DNA of 64,000 nt. It comes from Streptomyces sp. Ru62. GTDB taxonomy: Bacteria > Actinomycetota > Actinomycetes > Streptomycetales > Streptomycetaceae. Within the stretch, counting starts at the first letter, position 1; every line of letters starts with the position of its first letter. Below the pieces are notes generated by a model. It saw nothing but the letters and a program-made list of their open reading frames with translations, did no database searches and was not told where the DNA came from. Below, one piece after another: positions 50,921-60,585 of the stretch. The stretch spans positions 310,001 through 374,000 of the forward strand of contig NZ_PQSU01000001.1 in the NCBI RefSeq assembly GCF_002920615.1, read 5' to 3'. Both the position numbers and the translations under genes were made by a program.

Positions 50921-52285
50921 GTGAGCACGTCGCCGTACGAGACGTACGACCCCTACGGACCTGACGCCTCCGTCCATACCGCGGAGACGCTGCCCTACGG
51001 CATCCATGAGGACACCTACCGGCCCGCCTACGAGGCAGAGGCGTACTTCGTCACCGAACCGGCGCCGCCGCTGCCCCGGCGGACGGCGAGCGCACCCGGG
51101 ACGGTGGCCCACGAGACGCCGGCTCCCGAGGCGTCCGAGGAGAGCGGTGGGCCCGCTCCGCGCCGGCGCAAGGCCCGCTACGGCGAGCGCCCGGACTCCA
51201 CCGTGCGCCGCCTGCTGCCGCAGGCGCTGGTCGTGGCCTTCCTGGCCGGCGGCACCACCGCCTTCGTCGCCAACGACAAGGCGGTCGAGCTGAGCGTCGA
51301 CGGCAGACAGCGCAGCCTGCACACGTTCGCCGACGACGTGAGCGAACTGCTCGCCGAGGAGGGCGTGCGCGTGGGGACCCACGACATGATCGCGCCCGCC
51401 CGCGGCACGGCGCTCGCCAGCGGCGACGCCGTCGCCGTGCGGTACGGGCGCCCGGTACGGCTCACCCTGGACGGCCGCCGGCGCGAGGTGTGGACGACGG
51501 CGCGCACGGTGGAGGGCGCGCTGGACGAGCTGGGGGTGCGCGCCGAGGGCGCGTATCTGTCGACCTCGCGCTCCCGGCCCATCGGACGCGCCGGGCTCGC
51601 GCTCGACGTGCGCACCGAACGCGCGGTCACCGTCCTGGCGGACGGCCGGACCCGCACCATCCGCACCAACGCGGCCACCGTCCGGGAAGCCGTCGAGGAG
51701 GCCGGGATCACGCTGCGCGGCCAGGACACCACCTCCGTCCCGCCGGACAGCTTCCCGCGCGACGGGCAGACGGTGACCGTGCTGCGGGTGAGCAGCACCC
51801 GGGAGATCCACGAGGAACAGATCCCGTTCGCGGTCGAGCGGACCTCGGACCCCACGGTCTTCCAGGGCACCGAGGTCGTCGCGCGGCCCGGTCAGCCGGG
51901 ACTGCGCCGGACCACCTACTACGTGCGCACCGTCAACGGGGTACGGCAGAAGCCGCGCCCCGAGCGGTCGGAGGTGGTGCGCGAGCCGCGCGCACAGGTG
52001 ATCAAGGTGGGCACCAAGCCCCGGCCGCCCTCCGTGCGGGACGCCGACCGCCTGAACTGGCGCGCGCTCGCCGCCTGCGAGTCCGGCGGCCGGCCCGACG
52101 CGGTCGACCCATCCGGGACGTACGGCGGGCTGTACCAGTTCGACACCCGCACCTGGCAGAGCCTCGGCGGCAAGGGCCGGCCCCAGGACGCCTCGGCGGA
52201 GGAGCAGACGTCCCGGGCGAAGAAGCTGTACATCCGGCGGGGGGCGAGCCCTTGGCCGCACTGCGGGACGAGACTGCGGGGGTAG
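50921..52285 (+). CDS. rpfB: Resuscitation-promoting factor, RpfB type
   Basis: This 454-residue membrane-anchored peptidoglycan-cleaving enzyme helps spores or dormant cells resume growth. An N-terminal Tyr/Pro/Glu-rich cytoplasmic tail precedes one helix (about residues 96-115: LLPQALVVAFLAGGTTAFV). Three DUF348 repeats (VELSVDGRQRSLHTFADDV and similar) come next, then a G5 domain, then the lysozyme-like Rpf domain with the catalytic Glu in ALAACESGG and GGLYQFDTRTWQSLGG. GTG start with GGAGCG upstream. Order and domain layout equal M. tuberculosis rpfB (between tatD and ksgA). Confidence 0.95.
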   Translation: MSTSPYETYDPYGPDASVHTAETLPYGIHEDTYRPAYEAEAYFVTEPAPPLPRRTASAPGTVAHETPAPEASEESGGPAPRRRKARYGERPDSTVRRLLPQALVVAFLAGGTTAFVANDKAVELSVDGRQRSLHTFADDVSELLAEEGVRVGTHDMIAPARGTALASGDAVAVRYGRPVRLTLDGRRREVWTTARTVEGALDELGVRAEGAYLSTSRSRPIGRAGLALDVRTERAVTVLADGRTRTIRTNAATVREAVEEAGITLRGQDTTSVPPDSFPRDGQTVTVLRVSSTREIHEEQIPFAVERTSDPTVFQGTEVVARPGQPGLRRTTYYVRTVNGVRQKPRPERSEVVREPRAQVIKVGTKPRPPSVRDADRLNWRALAACESGGRPDAVDPSGTYGGLYQFDTRTWQSLGGKGRPQDASAEEQTSRAKKLYIRRGASPWPHCGTRLRG

Positions 52286-52360
52286 GGGGCAGCGGGGCCG
52301 AGCGGGCGCGCCGTGTGGATGCCCCGTGCGGATGCCCCGTGCGGCACAGGCCGTCACCCG

Positions 52361-52420
52361 GCCGCGGGCCCGTCGTGGTCGCTCGCGCAGTTCCCCGCGT
52401 CCCTCCGGGGCGCGGGGCAC
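52361..52420. repeat. Dispersed Streptomyces intergenic repeat, copy B
   Basis: GCGCAGTTCCCCGCG followed by TCCCTCCGGGGCGCGGGG repeats the core of the 29214 element and forms an extra hairpin. It lies in the 174-bp gap between rpfB and rsmA. Confidence 0.6.
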
Positions 52421-52459
52421 CTGGCGATCCGGCCCGGTACGGCCCCGTACCCTTGTCCC

Positions 52460-53365
52460 GTGAGCAGCCCCTCCCCCGATTCCCTCCTCGGCCCCGCCGA
52501 CATCCGCGAGCTCGCGGCGGCGCTCGGTGTCCGTCCCACCAAGCAGCGCGGCCAGAACTTCGTGATCGACGCCAACACGGTCCGCCGTATCGTCCGTACC
52601 GCCGAGGTCCGCCCCGACGACGTGGTCGTCGAGGTCGGCCCGGGGCTCGGCTCGCTCACCCTCGCGCTGCTGGAGACCGCCGACCGCGTCACCGCCGTGG
52701 AGATCGACGACGTACTCGCCGCCGCCCTCCCCGCCACCATCGCCGCGCGCATGCCGGACCGCGCCGACCGCTTCGCGCTGGTCCACTCCGACGCGATGCA
52801 CGTCACCGAGCTGCCCGGACCCGCGCCGACGGCCCTGGTGGCGAACCTGCCGTACAACGTCGCCGTCCCCGTGCTGCTGCACATGCTCGACACCTTCCCG
52901 AGCATCGAGCGGACGCTGGTGATGGTGCAGTCCGAGGTGGCCGACCGGCTCGCCGCCGCGCCCGGCAACAAGGTGTACGGAGTGCCGTCCGTGAAGGCCA
53001 ACTGGTACGCCGACGTGAAGCGGGCCGGAGCCATCGGGCGCAACGTCTTCTGGCCCGCGCCGAACGTCGACAGCGGGCTGGTGTCTCTGGTGCGGCGGGC
53101 CGAGCCGATCAGGACCACCGCCTCCAAGGCCGAGGTCTTCGCCGTCGTCGACGCGGCCTTCGCCCAGCGCCGCAAGACCCTGCGGGCCGCGCTCGCCGGC
53201 TGGGCCGGGTCCGCGGCGGCGGCCGAGGCGGCCCTGGTCGCGGCCGGGGTCTCGCCGCAGGCGCGCGGCGAGTCGCTGACCGTCGAGGAGTTCGCGCGGA
53301 TCGCGGAGGCCGCGTCAGCGCGGGGGGCGACCCCCGCACGACCGAACGAGGAGAGCGGCGAGTGA
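52460..53365 (+). CDS. rsmA: 16S rRNA (adenine(1518/1519)-N6)-dimethyltransferase
   Basis: This 301-residue KsgA/RsmA enzyme dimethylates two adenines near the 3' end of 16S rRNA, and its loss gives kasugamycin resistance. Motifs are [15 protein letters not shown], the SAM loop [23 protein letters not shown] and the catalytic NLPYNV, with [12 protein letters not shown] downstream. The GTG at 52460 gives the normal length; the earlier frame is shadow. It overlaps ispE by 4 nt (GTGA). Confidence 0.96.
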   Translation: MSSPSPDSLLGPADIRELAAALGVRPTKQRGQNFVIDANTVRRIVRTAEVRPDDVVVEVGPGLGSLTLALLETADRVTAVEIDDVLAAALPATIAARMPDRADRFALVHSDAMHVTELPGPAPTALVANLPYNVAVPVLLHMLDTFPSIERTLVMVQSEVADRLAAAPGNKVYGVPSVKANWYADVKRAGAIGRNVFWPAPNVDSGLVSLVRRAEPIRTTASKAEVFAVVDAAFAQRRKTLRAALAGWAGSAAAAEAALVAAGVSPQARGESLTVEEFARIAEAASARGATPARPNEESGE

Positions 53366-54255
53366 GCGTCACGGTCCGGGTCCCCGCCAAGGTCAACGTC
53401 CAGCTCGCGGTGGGCGCGGCCCGCGCCGACGGCTTCCACGACCTGGCCAACGTCTTCCTCGCCGTCGGCCTGTACGACGAGGTGACGGTGACCCCTGCCG
53501 ACGAACTCCGGATCACCTGCGAGGGCCCGGACGCCGGCCAGGTCCCGCTGGACCGCAGCAACCTCGCCGCGCGGGCCGCCATCGCCCTCGCCGGGCGCCG
53601 GGGCATCGAGCCCCACGTCCACATCCACATCGCCAAGGACATCCCGGTCGCCGGTGGCATGGCGGGCGGCAGCGCGGACGGCGCGGGCGCGCTGCTCGCC
53701 TGCGACCGGCTGTGGGGTACGGGGGCGTCACGCGCCGAGCTGCTCGCGATCTGCGCCGAGCTGGGCAGTGACGTGCCGTTCAGCCTGGTCGGCGGGGCGG
53801 CGCTGGGAGTGGGGCGCGGGGAGCGGCTGACCTCGCTGGAGACCGGCGGCACCTTCCACTGGGTCTTCGCGATGGCCGGGCGGGGGCTGTCGACGCCCGC
53901 CGTCTTCCGGGAGTTCGACCGGCTGGCCGAGGGACGGGAGATCCCGGAGCCGGTGGCGTCGGCGGAGCTGCTGGAGGCACTGGCGAAGGGGGACGTGGAG
54001 GGGCTGGCGGCGGCCGTCTCCAACGACCTTCAGCCTGCGGCCCTGTCCCTCTTCCCGGAGCTCGCGGACACGCTGGAGGCGGGGCGCGGGGCCGGTGCGC
54101 TCGCCGCGCTGGTCTCCGGTTCCGGTCCTACGACGGCGTTCCTCACGCGGGACGCCGAGTCGGCGGAGAAGGTGGCCGTGGCCCTGCGGGGGTCGGGGAC
54201 GTGCCGGGCGGTGCGGACCGCGGGGGGGCCGGTGGCGGGGGCGACGGTGCTCTGA
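53362..54255 (+). CDS. ispE: 4-diphosphocytidyl-2-C-methyl-D-erythritol kinase
   Basis: This 297-residue GHMP kinase of the MEP pathway to isopentenyl diphosphate phosphorylates CDP-methylerythritol with ATP. Marks are [14 protein letters not shown] with the conserved Lys, the GHMP loop [19 protein letters not shown] (Gly-rich PxGxGxGSSA variant), [18 protein letters not shown] and [14 protein letters not shown] start inside the rsmA stop. In most bacteria the genes are apart, but this pair is conserved in actinobacteria. Confidence 0.95.
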   Translation: MSVTVRVPAKVNVQLAVGAARADGFHDLANVFLAVGLYDEVTVTPADELRITCEGPDAGQVPLDRSNLAARAAIALAGRRGIEPHVHIHIAKDIPVAGGMAGGSADGAGALLACDRLWGTGASRAELLAICAELGSDVPFSLVGGAALGVGRGERLTSLETGGTFHWVFAMAGRGLSTPAVFREFDRLAEGREIPEPVASAELLEALAKGDVEGLAAAVSNDLQPAALSLFPELADTLEAGRGAGALAALVSGSGPTTAFLTRDAESAEKVAVALRGSGTCRAVRTAGGPVAGATVL

Positions 54256-54261
54256 GCAGGT

Positions 54262-54390
54262 TCAGTACTGGTTGAAGGTGGTCAGGTCGATGAGGATGTC
54301 GTAGGTGGGGACGCTCACCTTGACGTGGTCGTGATAGGTGCCTGTCAACGCGTAGGTACCGCTGGCCTCGCCGCGTTCGCGAGCCGACAA
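54262..54390 (-). pseudogene. 3' remnant of a protein gene (Uma2-like C-terminus)
   Basis: A 42-codon frame ends GTYALTGTYHDHVKVSVP then TYDILIDLTTFNQY and a stop. This reads like the end of a longer protein. The two beta-strands ending in IDLTTF recall the C-terminus of Uma2-family putative nucleases, but the match is weak. There is an in-frame stop about 18 nt before the only start (TTG, no usable site). It is probably a decayed gene left after ispE. Confidence 0.4.
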
Positions 54391-54489
54391 CCCCCTCGCG
54401 CCCCGCCCTCACCCCCGCAGGCCCTACGCTAGAAGGCTGACCCCCGCGGCGGAGCCGCGCGTCGAAACAGCCCCGCGCACAGGAGTGAA

Positions 54490-56298
54490 ATGGCCGTCAA
54501 CCTGGTCAATGTCGAGAACGTCAGCAAGGTGTACGGCACCCGTGCCCTGCTGGACGGTGTCTCGCTCGGTGTGCAGGAAGGGGACCGGATCGGAGTCGTC
54601 GGACGCAACGGCGACGGCAAGACCACCCTCATCCGGATGCTCGCCAAGCTGGAGGAGGCGGACACCGGACGGGTCACGCACTCCGGCGGGCTGCGGATCG
54701 GCGTGCTCACCCAGCACGACTCCCTCGACCCCGACGCCACCGTCCGTCACGAGGTCATCGGTGACATGGCCGACCACGAGTGGGCCGGGAACGCGAAGGT
54801 CAGGGACGTGCTGACCGGGCTGTTCGGCGGGCTGGACCTGCCGGGCTTCCCGAAGGGGCTGGACACCGTCATCGGCCCGCTGTCCGGTGGCGAGCGGCGC
54901 CGGATCGCGCTCGCCAAGCTGCTCATCGAGGAGCAGGACCTGCTGGTCCTGGACGAGCCCACCAACCACCTCGACGTCGAGGGCATCGCCTGGCTCGCGA
55001 AGCACCTCCAGAACCGGCGCTCGGCGCTGGTGTGCGTGACCCACGACCGGTGGTTCCTGGACCAGGTGTGCACGCGCATGTGGGACGTGCAGCGCGGTGA
55101 CGTGTACGAGTACGAGGGCGGCTACTCCGACTACGTCTTCGCCCGTGCCGAGCGCGAGCGGATCGCCGCGACCGAGGAGGCGAAGCGGCAGAACCTGATC
55201 CGCAAGGAGCTGGCCTGGCTGCGGCGGGGCGCCCCCGCCCGCACCTCCAAGCCGCGCTTCCGGGTGGAGGCCGCCAACGAGCTGATCGCGGACGTGCCCC
55301 CGCCCCGGGACAGCAGCGAGCTGATGAAGTTCGCCTCCTCGCGGCTCGGCAGGACGGTCTTCGACCTGGAGGACGTCACCGTGCAGGCCGGGCCCAAGGT
55401 GCTGCTCAAGCACCTCACCTGGCAGCTCGGCCCGGGCGACCGGATCGGCCTCGTCGGGGTCAACGGCGCCGGGAAGACCTCGCTGCTGCGGGCCATGGCC
55501 GAGGCCGCGCGGACCGAGGGCGAGGAGCAGCCCGCCGGTGGCCGCATCGCCGTCGGGAAGACCGTCAGGCTGGCCTACCTCTCCCAGGAGGTCGCCGAAC
55601 TCGACCCGACGTGGCGGGTGCTGGAGGCCGTGCAGCGGGTCCGGGAGCGCGTCGACCTCGGCAAGGGCCGTGAGATGACGGCCGGGCAGCTCTGCGAGAC
55701 GTTCGGCTTCAGCAAGGAGAAGCAGTGGACGCCGGTCGGGGACCTCTCCGGTGGTGAGCGGCGGCGGCTCCAGCTGCTGCGGCTCCTCATGGACGAGCCC
55801 AACGTCCTCTTCCTGGACGAGCCGACCAACGACCTCGACATCGAGACGCTCACCCAGCTGGAGGACCTCCTCGACGGCTGGCCCGGCTCGATGATCGTCA
55901 TCTCCCACGACCGGTTCTTCGTGGAGCGGACGACGGACCGAGTGTTCGCCCTGCTCGGCGACGGCACGCTGCGGATGCTGCCGCGCGGGATCGACGAGTA
56001 CCTGGAGCGGCGGCAGCGGATGGAGGAGGCGGTCGCCGCGCAGGCCGCCGCCGCGGTGCCCAAGCCGGTCACACAGGAGAAGAGCGCGGCCGACCAGCGC
56101 GCGGCGAAGAAGGAACTCCAGAAGATCGAGCGTCAGTTGGACAAGATCTCCGAGAAGGAGTCCAAGCTGCACGCCCAGATCGCCGACAACGCCACCGACT
56201 TCGCGAAGGTCGCCGAACTCGACGCCCAGTTGCGGGATCTCGCCGGGGAGCGCGAGGAACTGGAGCTGCGCTGGCTGGAACTGGCGGAGGACGCCTGA
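54490..56298 (+). CDS. ABC-F family ATP-binding protein
   Basis: This is a 602-residue cytosolic protein with two ABC domains and no membrane part. Walker A sites are GRNGDGKTT and GVNGAGKTS, signatures LSGGERRR in both halves, and Walker B with DEPTNHLD and DEPTNDLD. The Arg-rich interdomain linker (residues about 220-255) would enter the ribosome. The C-terminal coiled coil is ELQKIERQLDKISEKESKLHAQ. ABC-F proteins ease stalled translation (Uup/EttA type) or protect from antibiotics; resistance cannot be inferred. AGGAG precedes the ATG. Confidence 0.93.
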   Translation: MAVNLVNVENVSKVYGTRALLDGVSLGVQEGDRIGVVGRNGDGKTTLIRMLAKLEEADTGRVTHSGGLRIGVLTQHDSLDPDATVRHEVIGDMADHEWAGNAKVRDVLTGLFGGLDLPGFPKGLDTVIGPLSGGERRRIALAKLLIEEQDLLVLDEPTNHLDVEGIAWLAKHLQNRRSALVCVTHDRWFLDQVCTRMWDVQRGDVYEYEGGYSDYVFARAERERIAATEEAKRQNLIRKELAWLRRGAPARTSKPRFRVEAANELIADVPPPRDSSELMKFASSRLGRTVFDLEDVTVQAGPKVLLKHLTWQLGPGDRIGLVGVNGAGKTSLLRAMAEAARTEGEEQPAGGRIAVGKTVRLAYLSQEVAELDPTWRVLEAVQRVRERVDLGKGREMTAGQLCETFGFSKEKQWTPVGDLSGGERRRLQLLRLLMDEPNVLFLDEPTNDLDIETLTQLEDLLDGWPGSMIVISHDRFFVERTTDRVFALLGDGTLRMLPRGIDEYLERRQRMEEAVAAQAAAAVPKPVTQEKSAADQRAAKKELQKIERQLDKISEKESKLHAQIADNATDFAKVAELDAQLRDLAGEREELELRWLELAEDA

Positions 56299-56300
56299 TT

Positions 56301-56342
56301 CTTCACGCCCGCTCACGGAGGGGGCGCGAGCGCCGCGTGAAG
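56301..56342. terminator. Hairpin after the ABC-F gene
   Basis: CTTCACGC at 56301 pairs with GCGTGAAG at 56335, with an inner GC-rich hairpin (GGGGGCGCGAGCGCC). It starts 3 nt after the stop. Confidence 0.55.
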
Positions 56343-56446
56343 GGGGCGTGAAGGCGCGTAACGGCGGCATCACGGGCCGGTCGTCCCTTGGGAACAGGGG
56401 ACGACGCGGCCCCGTGTGCTGTCTGCACCGGGTGATAGAAAGAGCC

Positions 56447-56467
56447 GTCTGAGAACTGTCTGAGAAC
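56447..56467. repeat. Direct repeat GTCTGAGAAC upstream of the propeller gene pair
   Basis: GTCTGAGAAC occurs at 56447 and 56458, exactly 11 bp apart and 67-87 bp upstream of the ATG at 56534. One helical turn spacing suits a tandem-binding activator. The rest of this 235-bp gap shows nothing else. Confidence 0.5.
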
Positions 56468-56533
56468 GACCTTGAGTCCGTCACGAACCTCAGGGCGTGG
56501 CTAAAAATCAGTGAACGAGGGGGAAGAGCGCTG

Positions 56534-58468
56534 ATGACTCAGCCGCCCAACCAGCCGCCGCAGGGCGGATTCGGACCGCCGCAGGACCAGCCGTCGCAGG
56601 ACCAGCCGTCGCAGGACCAGCCGCCGGGGGCCCAGCCGCCGGGGGCCCAGCCTCCGCAGGACCTGCCTGTGCAGCCCGGCGGTTTCGGCCCGGCCCCGCA
56701 GAACCCGCCGGCGCAGGGCGGTTTCGGTCCCGCTCCCCAGGCGCCACCGGCCCAGGGCGGTTTCGGTCCCGCTCCCCAGACGCCACCGGCCCAGGGCGGT
56801 TTCGGCGCGCCCCAGCCGCCCGCCGGTCCTCCGCAGCAGCCCCCGCAGCCCCCGCCGGGTTACGGCTATCCGCAGCAGCCCCAGCAGCCGGGCCCGTACG
56901 GCTCCGCCCCCGGTCCCTACGGCTATCCGCAGCAACCCCCGCAGCAGCCCGGCCCGTACGGCACCCCGCAGCCCGGCTACGGCCCTCCGCAGCAGCCGCC
57001 GTACCCGGGCATGCCCGGCGCCGCGCCCGGCGGGCCCTCCGACGGCAGGCCGGCCTCCCGGAAGAAGACCGCGCTGATCATCGGGGCCGCGGTGGCCGCG
57101 CTGCTCGTCATCGGCGGCACGGTGTTCGCGCTCACCGGCGACGGCAGCGGCGGCGGCGAGAAGAAGCCGGTCGCCCAGCAGAGCGACGACCCCAAGAACT
57201 CCGCCACCGCCTCGCCGACCACGTCCGGCGGCGGTGAGGACCCGGAGAACCTCAACGACGGCCGTCAGCCCGGCGAGGCGAAGGTGCTCTGGTACAAGCC
57301 GGCGCCGGACGCCCCGGCCTCCGGCGCCGACGCGCCCGGCATGTGGATCACGGGCGACACGGCGGTGAAGGCGGCCTACAAGCAGGTCTTCGCGTTCCGT
57401 ACCGGGGACGGCGGCACCGCCTGGGGGCCGCTCGCCCTCCCGCAGAAGATCTGCGCGGTCACCCCGCAGAAATCCGCCGACGACAAGATCGTCGTGGCGT
57501 ACATGAGCGGCGGCGGCGACCGCGCCAAGTGCAACCAGCTCCAGCAGCTCGACCTGCGCACCGGCGAGAAGGGCTGGAGCACCGAGGTCGCCGACGGCGG
57601 GCTGTTCGACAGCGCGCTCACCGTCGAACTGACCGTCAGCGGCAAGACGTTGATGGTGGGCCGTTCGCAGTCGGGCACGGCGTACGACATCGACAGCGGC
57701 AAGAAGCTGTACGACAAGAAGAAGTACGGCGCGGCCTGCTTCCCGGCCGCCTTCGCGGGCGGCACCGGCCGGCTGGTCCAGGTGGCCTCCTGCGGCGCCG
57801 GCACCGCCAAGGAGCACGAGGAGATCCAGGAACTCGACCCGGCCACCGGCAAGGTGCGCTGGACCCAGACGGTCAAGAAGGGCTGGGAGGTGACCCGGAC
57901 CTACTCGGTCGACCCGCTCGTGGTCTACCTGACCAACCGGGACAAGAAGGCCTGGAACATCTCCACGTTCACCAAGGACGGCAAGTTCCGCTCCGAGGTG
58001 AAGGTGAACGAGAAGTTCGCCCCCCGCTGCGGCTGGGCGGTCCTGGAACGCGAGTTGCAGGGCTGCCAGGGCGTGGCGGTCGACGCCGACATGCTCTACC
58101 TGCCCACCGACTCCACGGTCAGCGCCAACGAGATCGTCGCGATCAGCCTCTCCGACGGCAAGGCGAAGTGGCGGGTCAAGTCCCCGGTGGACCAGCCGAT
58201 GGCGCCGGTGAAGGTCGAGGGCGGCAAGCTCATCGCGTATGTGCAGCCGTCGTACGACGCGGGCGGCCAGGTGGTGTCGGTGCCGGTCACCGGCTCCTCC
58301 CACAGGACGACCAGGCTCCTGCAGAACCCGCAGGGCGCCGCCGAGGTCGAGGACACCTTCTACGACGGGGTCGTCGACTGGGCCGACGGGCGGTTCTTCA
58401 TCTCCTCGGGCCGGCTGTCCGGCGACGACGACTCGAAGGAGAAGCTCATGATGGCGTTCGGCAACTGA
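56534..58468 (+). CDS. Membrane-anchored PQQ-like beta-propeller protein with Pro/Gln-rich cytoplasmic tail (paralogue 1)
   Basis: This is a 644-residue protein. Residues 1-170 are low-complexity Pro/Gln/Gly, with internal 13-residue repeats (AQGGFGPAPQAPP type). One helix follows (KTALIIGAAVAALLVIGGTVFAL, about 177-199). Residues about 240-644 form an extracytoplasmic WD/PQQ-like propeller with blades such as TGEKGWSTEV and TGKVRWTQTV. No PQQ ligands or enzyme motif are seen. Paired Cys (EKICAV, DRAKCNQ, RCGWAV...GCQGV) suggest disulfides. GAGGGGGAAG precedes the ATG. It belongs with the frameshifted neighbour, from which it is separated by 103 nt. Confidence 0.85.
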   Translation: MTQPPNQPPQGGFGPPQDQPSQDQPSQDQPPGAQPPGAQPPQDLPVQPGGFGPAPQNPPAQGGFGPAPQAPPAQGGFGPAPQTPPAQGGFGAPQPPAGPPQQPPQPPPGYGYPQQPQQPGPYGSAPGPYGYPQQPPQQPGPYGTPQPGYGPPQQPPYPGMPGAAPGGPSDGRPASRKKTALIIGAAVAALLVIGGTVFALTGDGSGGGEKKPVAQQSDDPKNSATASPTTSGGGEDPENLNDGRQPGEAKVLWYKPAPDAPASGADAPGMWITGDTAVKAAYKQVFAFRTGDGGTAWGPLALPQKICAVTPQKSADDKIVVAYMSGGGDRAKCNQLQQLDLRTGEKGWSTEVADGGLFDSALTVELTVSGKTLMVGRSQSGTAYDIDSGKKLYDKKKYGAACFPAAFAGGTGRLVQVASCGAGTAKEHEEIQELDPATGKVRWTQTVKKGWEVTRTYSVDPLVVYLTNRDKKAWNISTFTKDGKFRSEVKVNEKFAPRCGWAVLERELQGCQGVAVDADMLYLPTDSTVSANEIVAISLSDGKAKWRVKSPVDQPMAPVKVEGGKLIAYVQPSYDAGGQVVSVPVTGSSHRTTRLLQNPQGAAEVEDTFYDGVVDWADGRFFISSGRLSGDDDSKEKLMMAFGN

Positions 58469-58571
58469 GCCGGGCGCACCGCCGCGGCCGGCCCCCGTGC
58501 CGGTCGCGGCCCGTCCTTCCCGAGTCCCGTCAGCCGTACGGCCTTCCGAGCGTCACCGAGGTGTCCGCGCC

Positions 58572-60427
58572 ATGACCCAGCCGCCCCCGCCACCCCCGAA
58601 CCAGCCGCCGGCGCAGCCCCCGCAGCCCCCGGCCCAGCCTCCCCAGCCGACGCAGCCTCCGCAGCCGCCGGCCCAGGGTCCGCAGCCGCAGCCGCAGCCG
58701 CAGCCGCAGCCGCCGCAGCCGGGCTACGGCTATCCGCCGGTCCGCCCCCGCAGCCCGGTTACGGCTACCCGGGCGCGCAGCACAACCCGTACGCCCAGCA
58801 GCCCCCCGCCCCCACCGCCCCGCAGTCTCCCGGCTACGGCGCCCAGCCGCACAACCCCTACGCCCAGCCCACGCAGCCCATGCAAGGCATGCAGCCGGGT
58901 TACGGCTATCCGGGCCATCCGGGCCAGGGTCAGCCGCCGACCGTGCCGATGGCGCCCCGGCCGGGGGCGGGCGGCGGCGGACGGAACAACACCGTGCTGC
59001 TCATCGTCGTCGCGGCGGTCGTCGCCATCGCGCTGATCATCGGCGGCGGCATCTGGTACGCCAAGTCCTCCGGGGACGACGGCAAGCGGCACGACACCGC
59101 GTCCTCCGGTGGCGGCACCGGCGGCTCGGACGACAAGGGCTCCGGGGGCACGACCGGAGGCGGCGGCAAGGAGAAGGCGCCCGCCGACCCGTCCTCCCGG
59201 CTGCTCTTCGGGGTGCCGCTGCCCAAGGCGGACGACACGGTCAGCGTGGAGGGCTCGTGGCTGACGGACACGGTGTACGCCAAGAGCGGCATCGCGAAGG
59301 TCGTCGGCTACGACCCGGTCAAGGGCACCGAGCTGTGGACGATCAAGCTGCCCGGCCCGGTGTGCGCGGCCAGCGAGCACGTGGACGACGACGGCCGGAC
59401 GGCGATCGCCTTCCAGCCGAAGATGCCGGAGAAGGGCTCCTCCGCGGGGTGCAGCCAGGTGGCTGCGATCGACCTCACCGCGGGGAAGAAGCTGTGGACG
59501 AAGTCGGTCAAGTCCGGTGACTACCCCGTCATGTTCGCCAATGTGACGGTCGCCCAGCACACCGTCGCGGTCGGCGGCTCCGACGGCGGCGCCGCGTTCG
59601 ACATCGAGTCCGGCAAGACGCTGTGGCAGCCGAAGCCCGACGACACCTGCTACGACGAGGGGTACGGCGGCGGCGCCAGGCTGGTCGCGGTGCGCAAGTG
59701 CGGCGAGTACGACGACCCGCAGCTCAACATCCAGACCATCGACCCGGTCAGCGGCAAGGTGATCTCCGAGTACAGGATGCCGGACGGCGTCCTGTACGCG
59801 TCCATCGTCTCCACCGACCCGCTGGTGGCCGCCGCCGACGTCGGCCAGAGCGCGGGCGACGGCAGCGGTGTCTCGGACTACTTCTCCATCGACGACAAGA
59901 CCGGCAGGCTGCTCGCCCGCATCCCCGCGCCCGGCGACACCTACGGGGGCCGCTGCGACGGCACCAACCGCATCGAGGACTGCCGGCAGGTCGTGGCGGG
60001 CAACGGCAGGCTCTACCTGATGACCGAGGCGCACGACGGCAAGGGCGAGTACACCCGGACCAACGAGATCGTCGCCTTCGACCTGAAGACCGGCAAGCCG
60101 ACCGGCCAGCGCGCCGAGGCCGGCGACGGTTACACGCTCTCCCCGCTGCGCATGGACGGCGGCAACCTGATCGCCTACGACGCGCCGCCGTACAACAAGG
60201 GCGGACAGGTCGTCAGCATCGACAGCGGCTCGTTCAAGGTGACCAGGCTGCTGGAGAACCCGTCCACGAAGAGCGTGCGGGACTCCGAGGTCAACCTGCT
60301 GCCGGAGTACGCGGAGCTCCGCTTCGGCAAGGGCCGGCTGTACATGTCCGCCGTGTTCGCCAAGGAGCGGGACATGTCGTCGTACAGCAAGGAGTACCTC
60401 GTGATGGCGTTCGGCACGGACGGCTGA
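58572..60427 (+). pseudogene. PQQ-like beta-propeller protein, paralogue 2, with a -1 frameshift in the Pro-rich tail
   Basis: From ATG 58572 the frame reads MTQPPPPPPNQPP...GYGYPPV, a Pro/Gln tail like paralogue 1, and then breaks into Arg/Thr nonsense near 58740. The next frame resumes PQPGYGYPGAQHNPYAQ at the same place and runs through a helix (TVLLIVVAAVVAIALIIGG, about 59000-59050) and a complete propeller to the stop at 60427. Restoring one G in CCGCCGG-TCCG (about 58736-58742) gives a single 618-residue protein. It is either a sequencing error, a real null allele or a slipping site. Read without the tail, the ORF begins at ATG 58880. Confidence 0.82.
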
Positions 60428-60460
60428 TCCGCGGCCTCACCCGAATGAGTGACTTGCCGA

Positions 60461-60495
60461 GAAGTGCCCCGGATTTCATCGATCCGGGGCACTTC
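60461..60495 (+). terminator. Hairpin terminator after the second propeller gene
   Basis: The perfect 14-bp arms GAAGTGCCCCGGAT and complement have a 7-nt loop, ending in TTCTC. They lie 34 nt past the stop at 60427. Confidence 0.8.
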
Positions 60496-60585
60496 TCATG
60501 AAGAGGGGCAGCGCGACGTCGAACAAGCGTGTAGCTTCCGGGGGCATGAAGGGCGGGGGTGCCCGGGGGACTGGGGGGTTGCTCT

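Noticed and set aside
56582..56810. Tandem DNA repeats in the first propeller gene as a mobile or regulatory element
   Set aside because: The 15-bp and 39-bp units are multiples of three and encode Pro/Gln repeats, so they reflect the protein tail.
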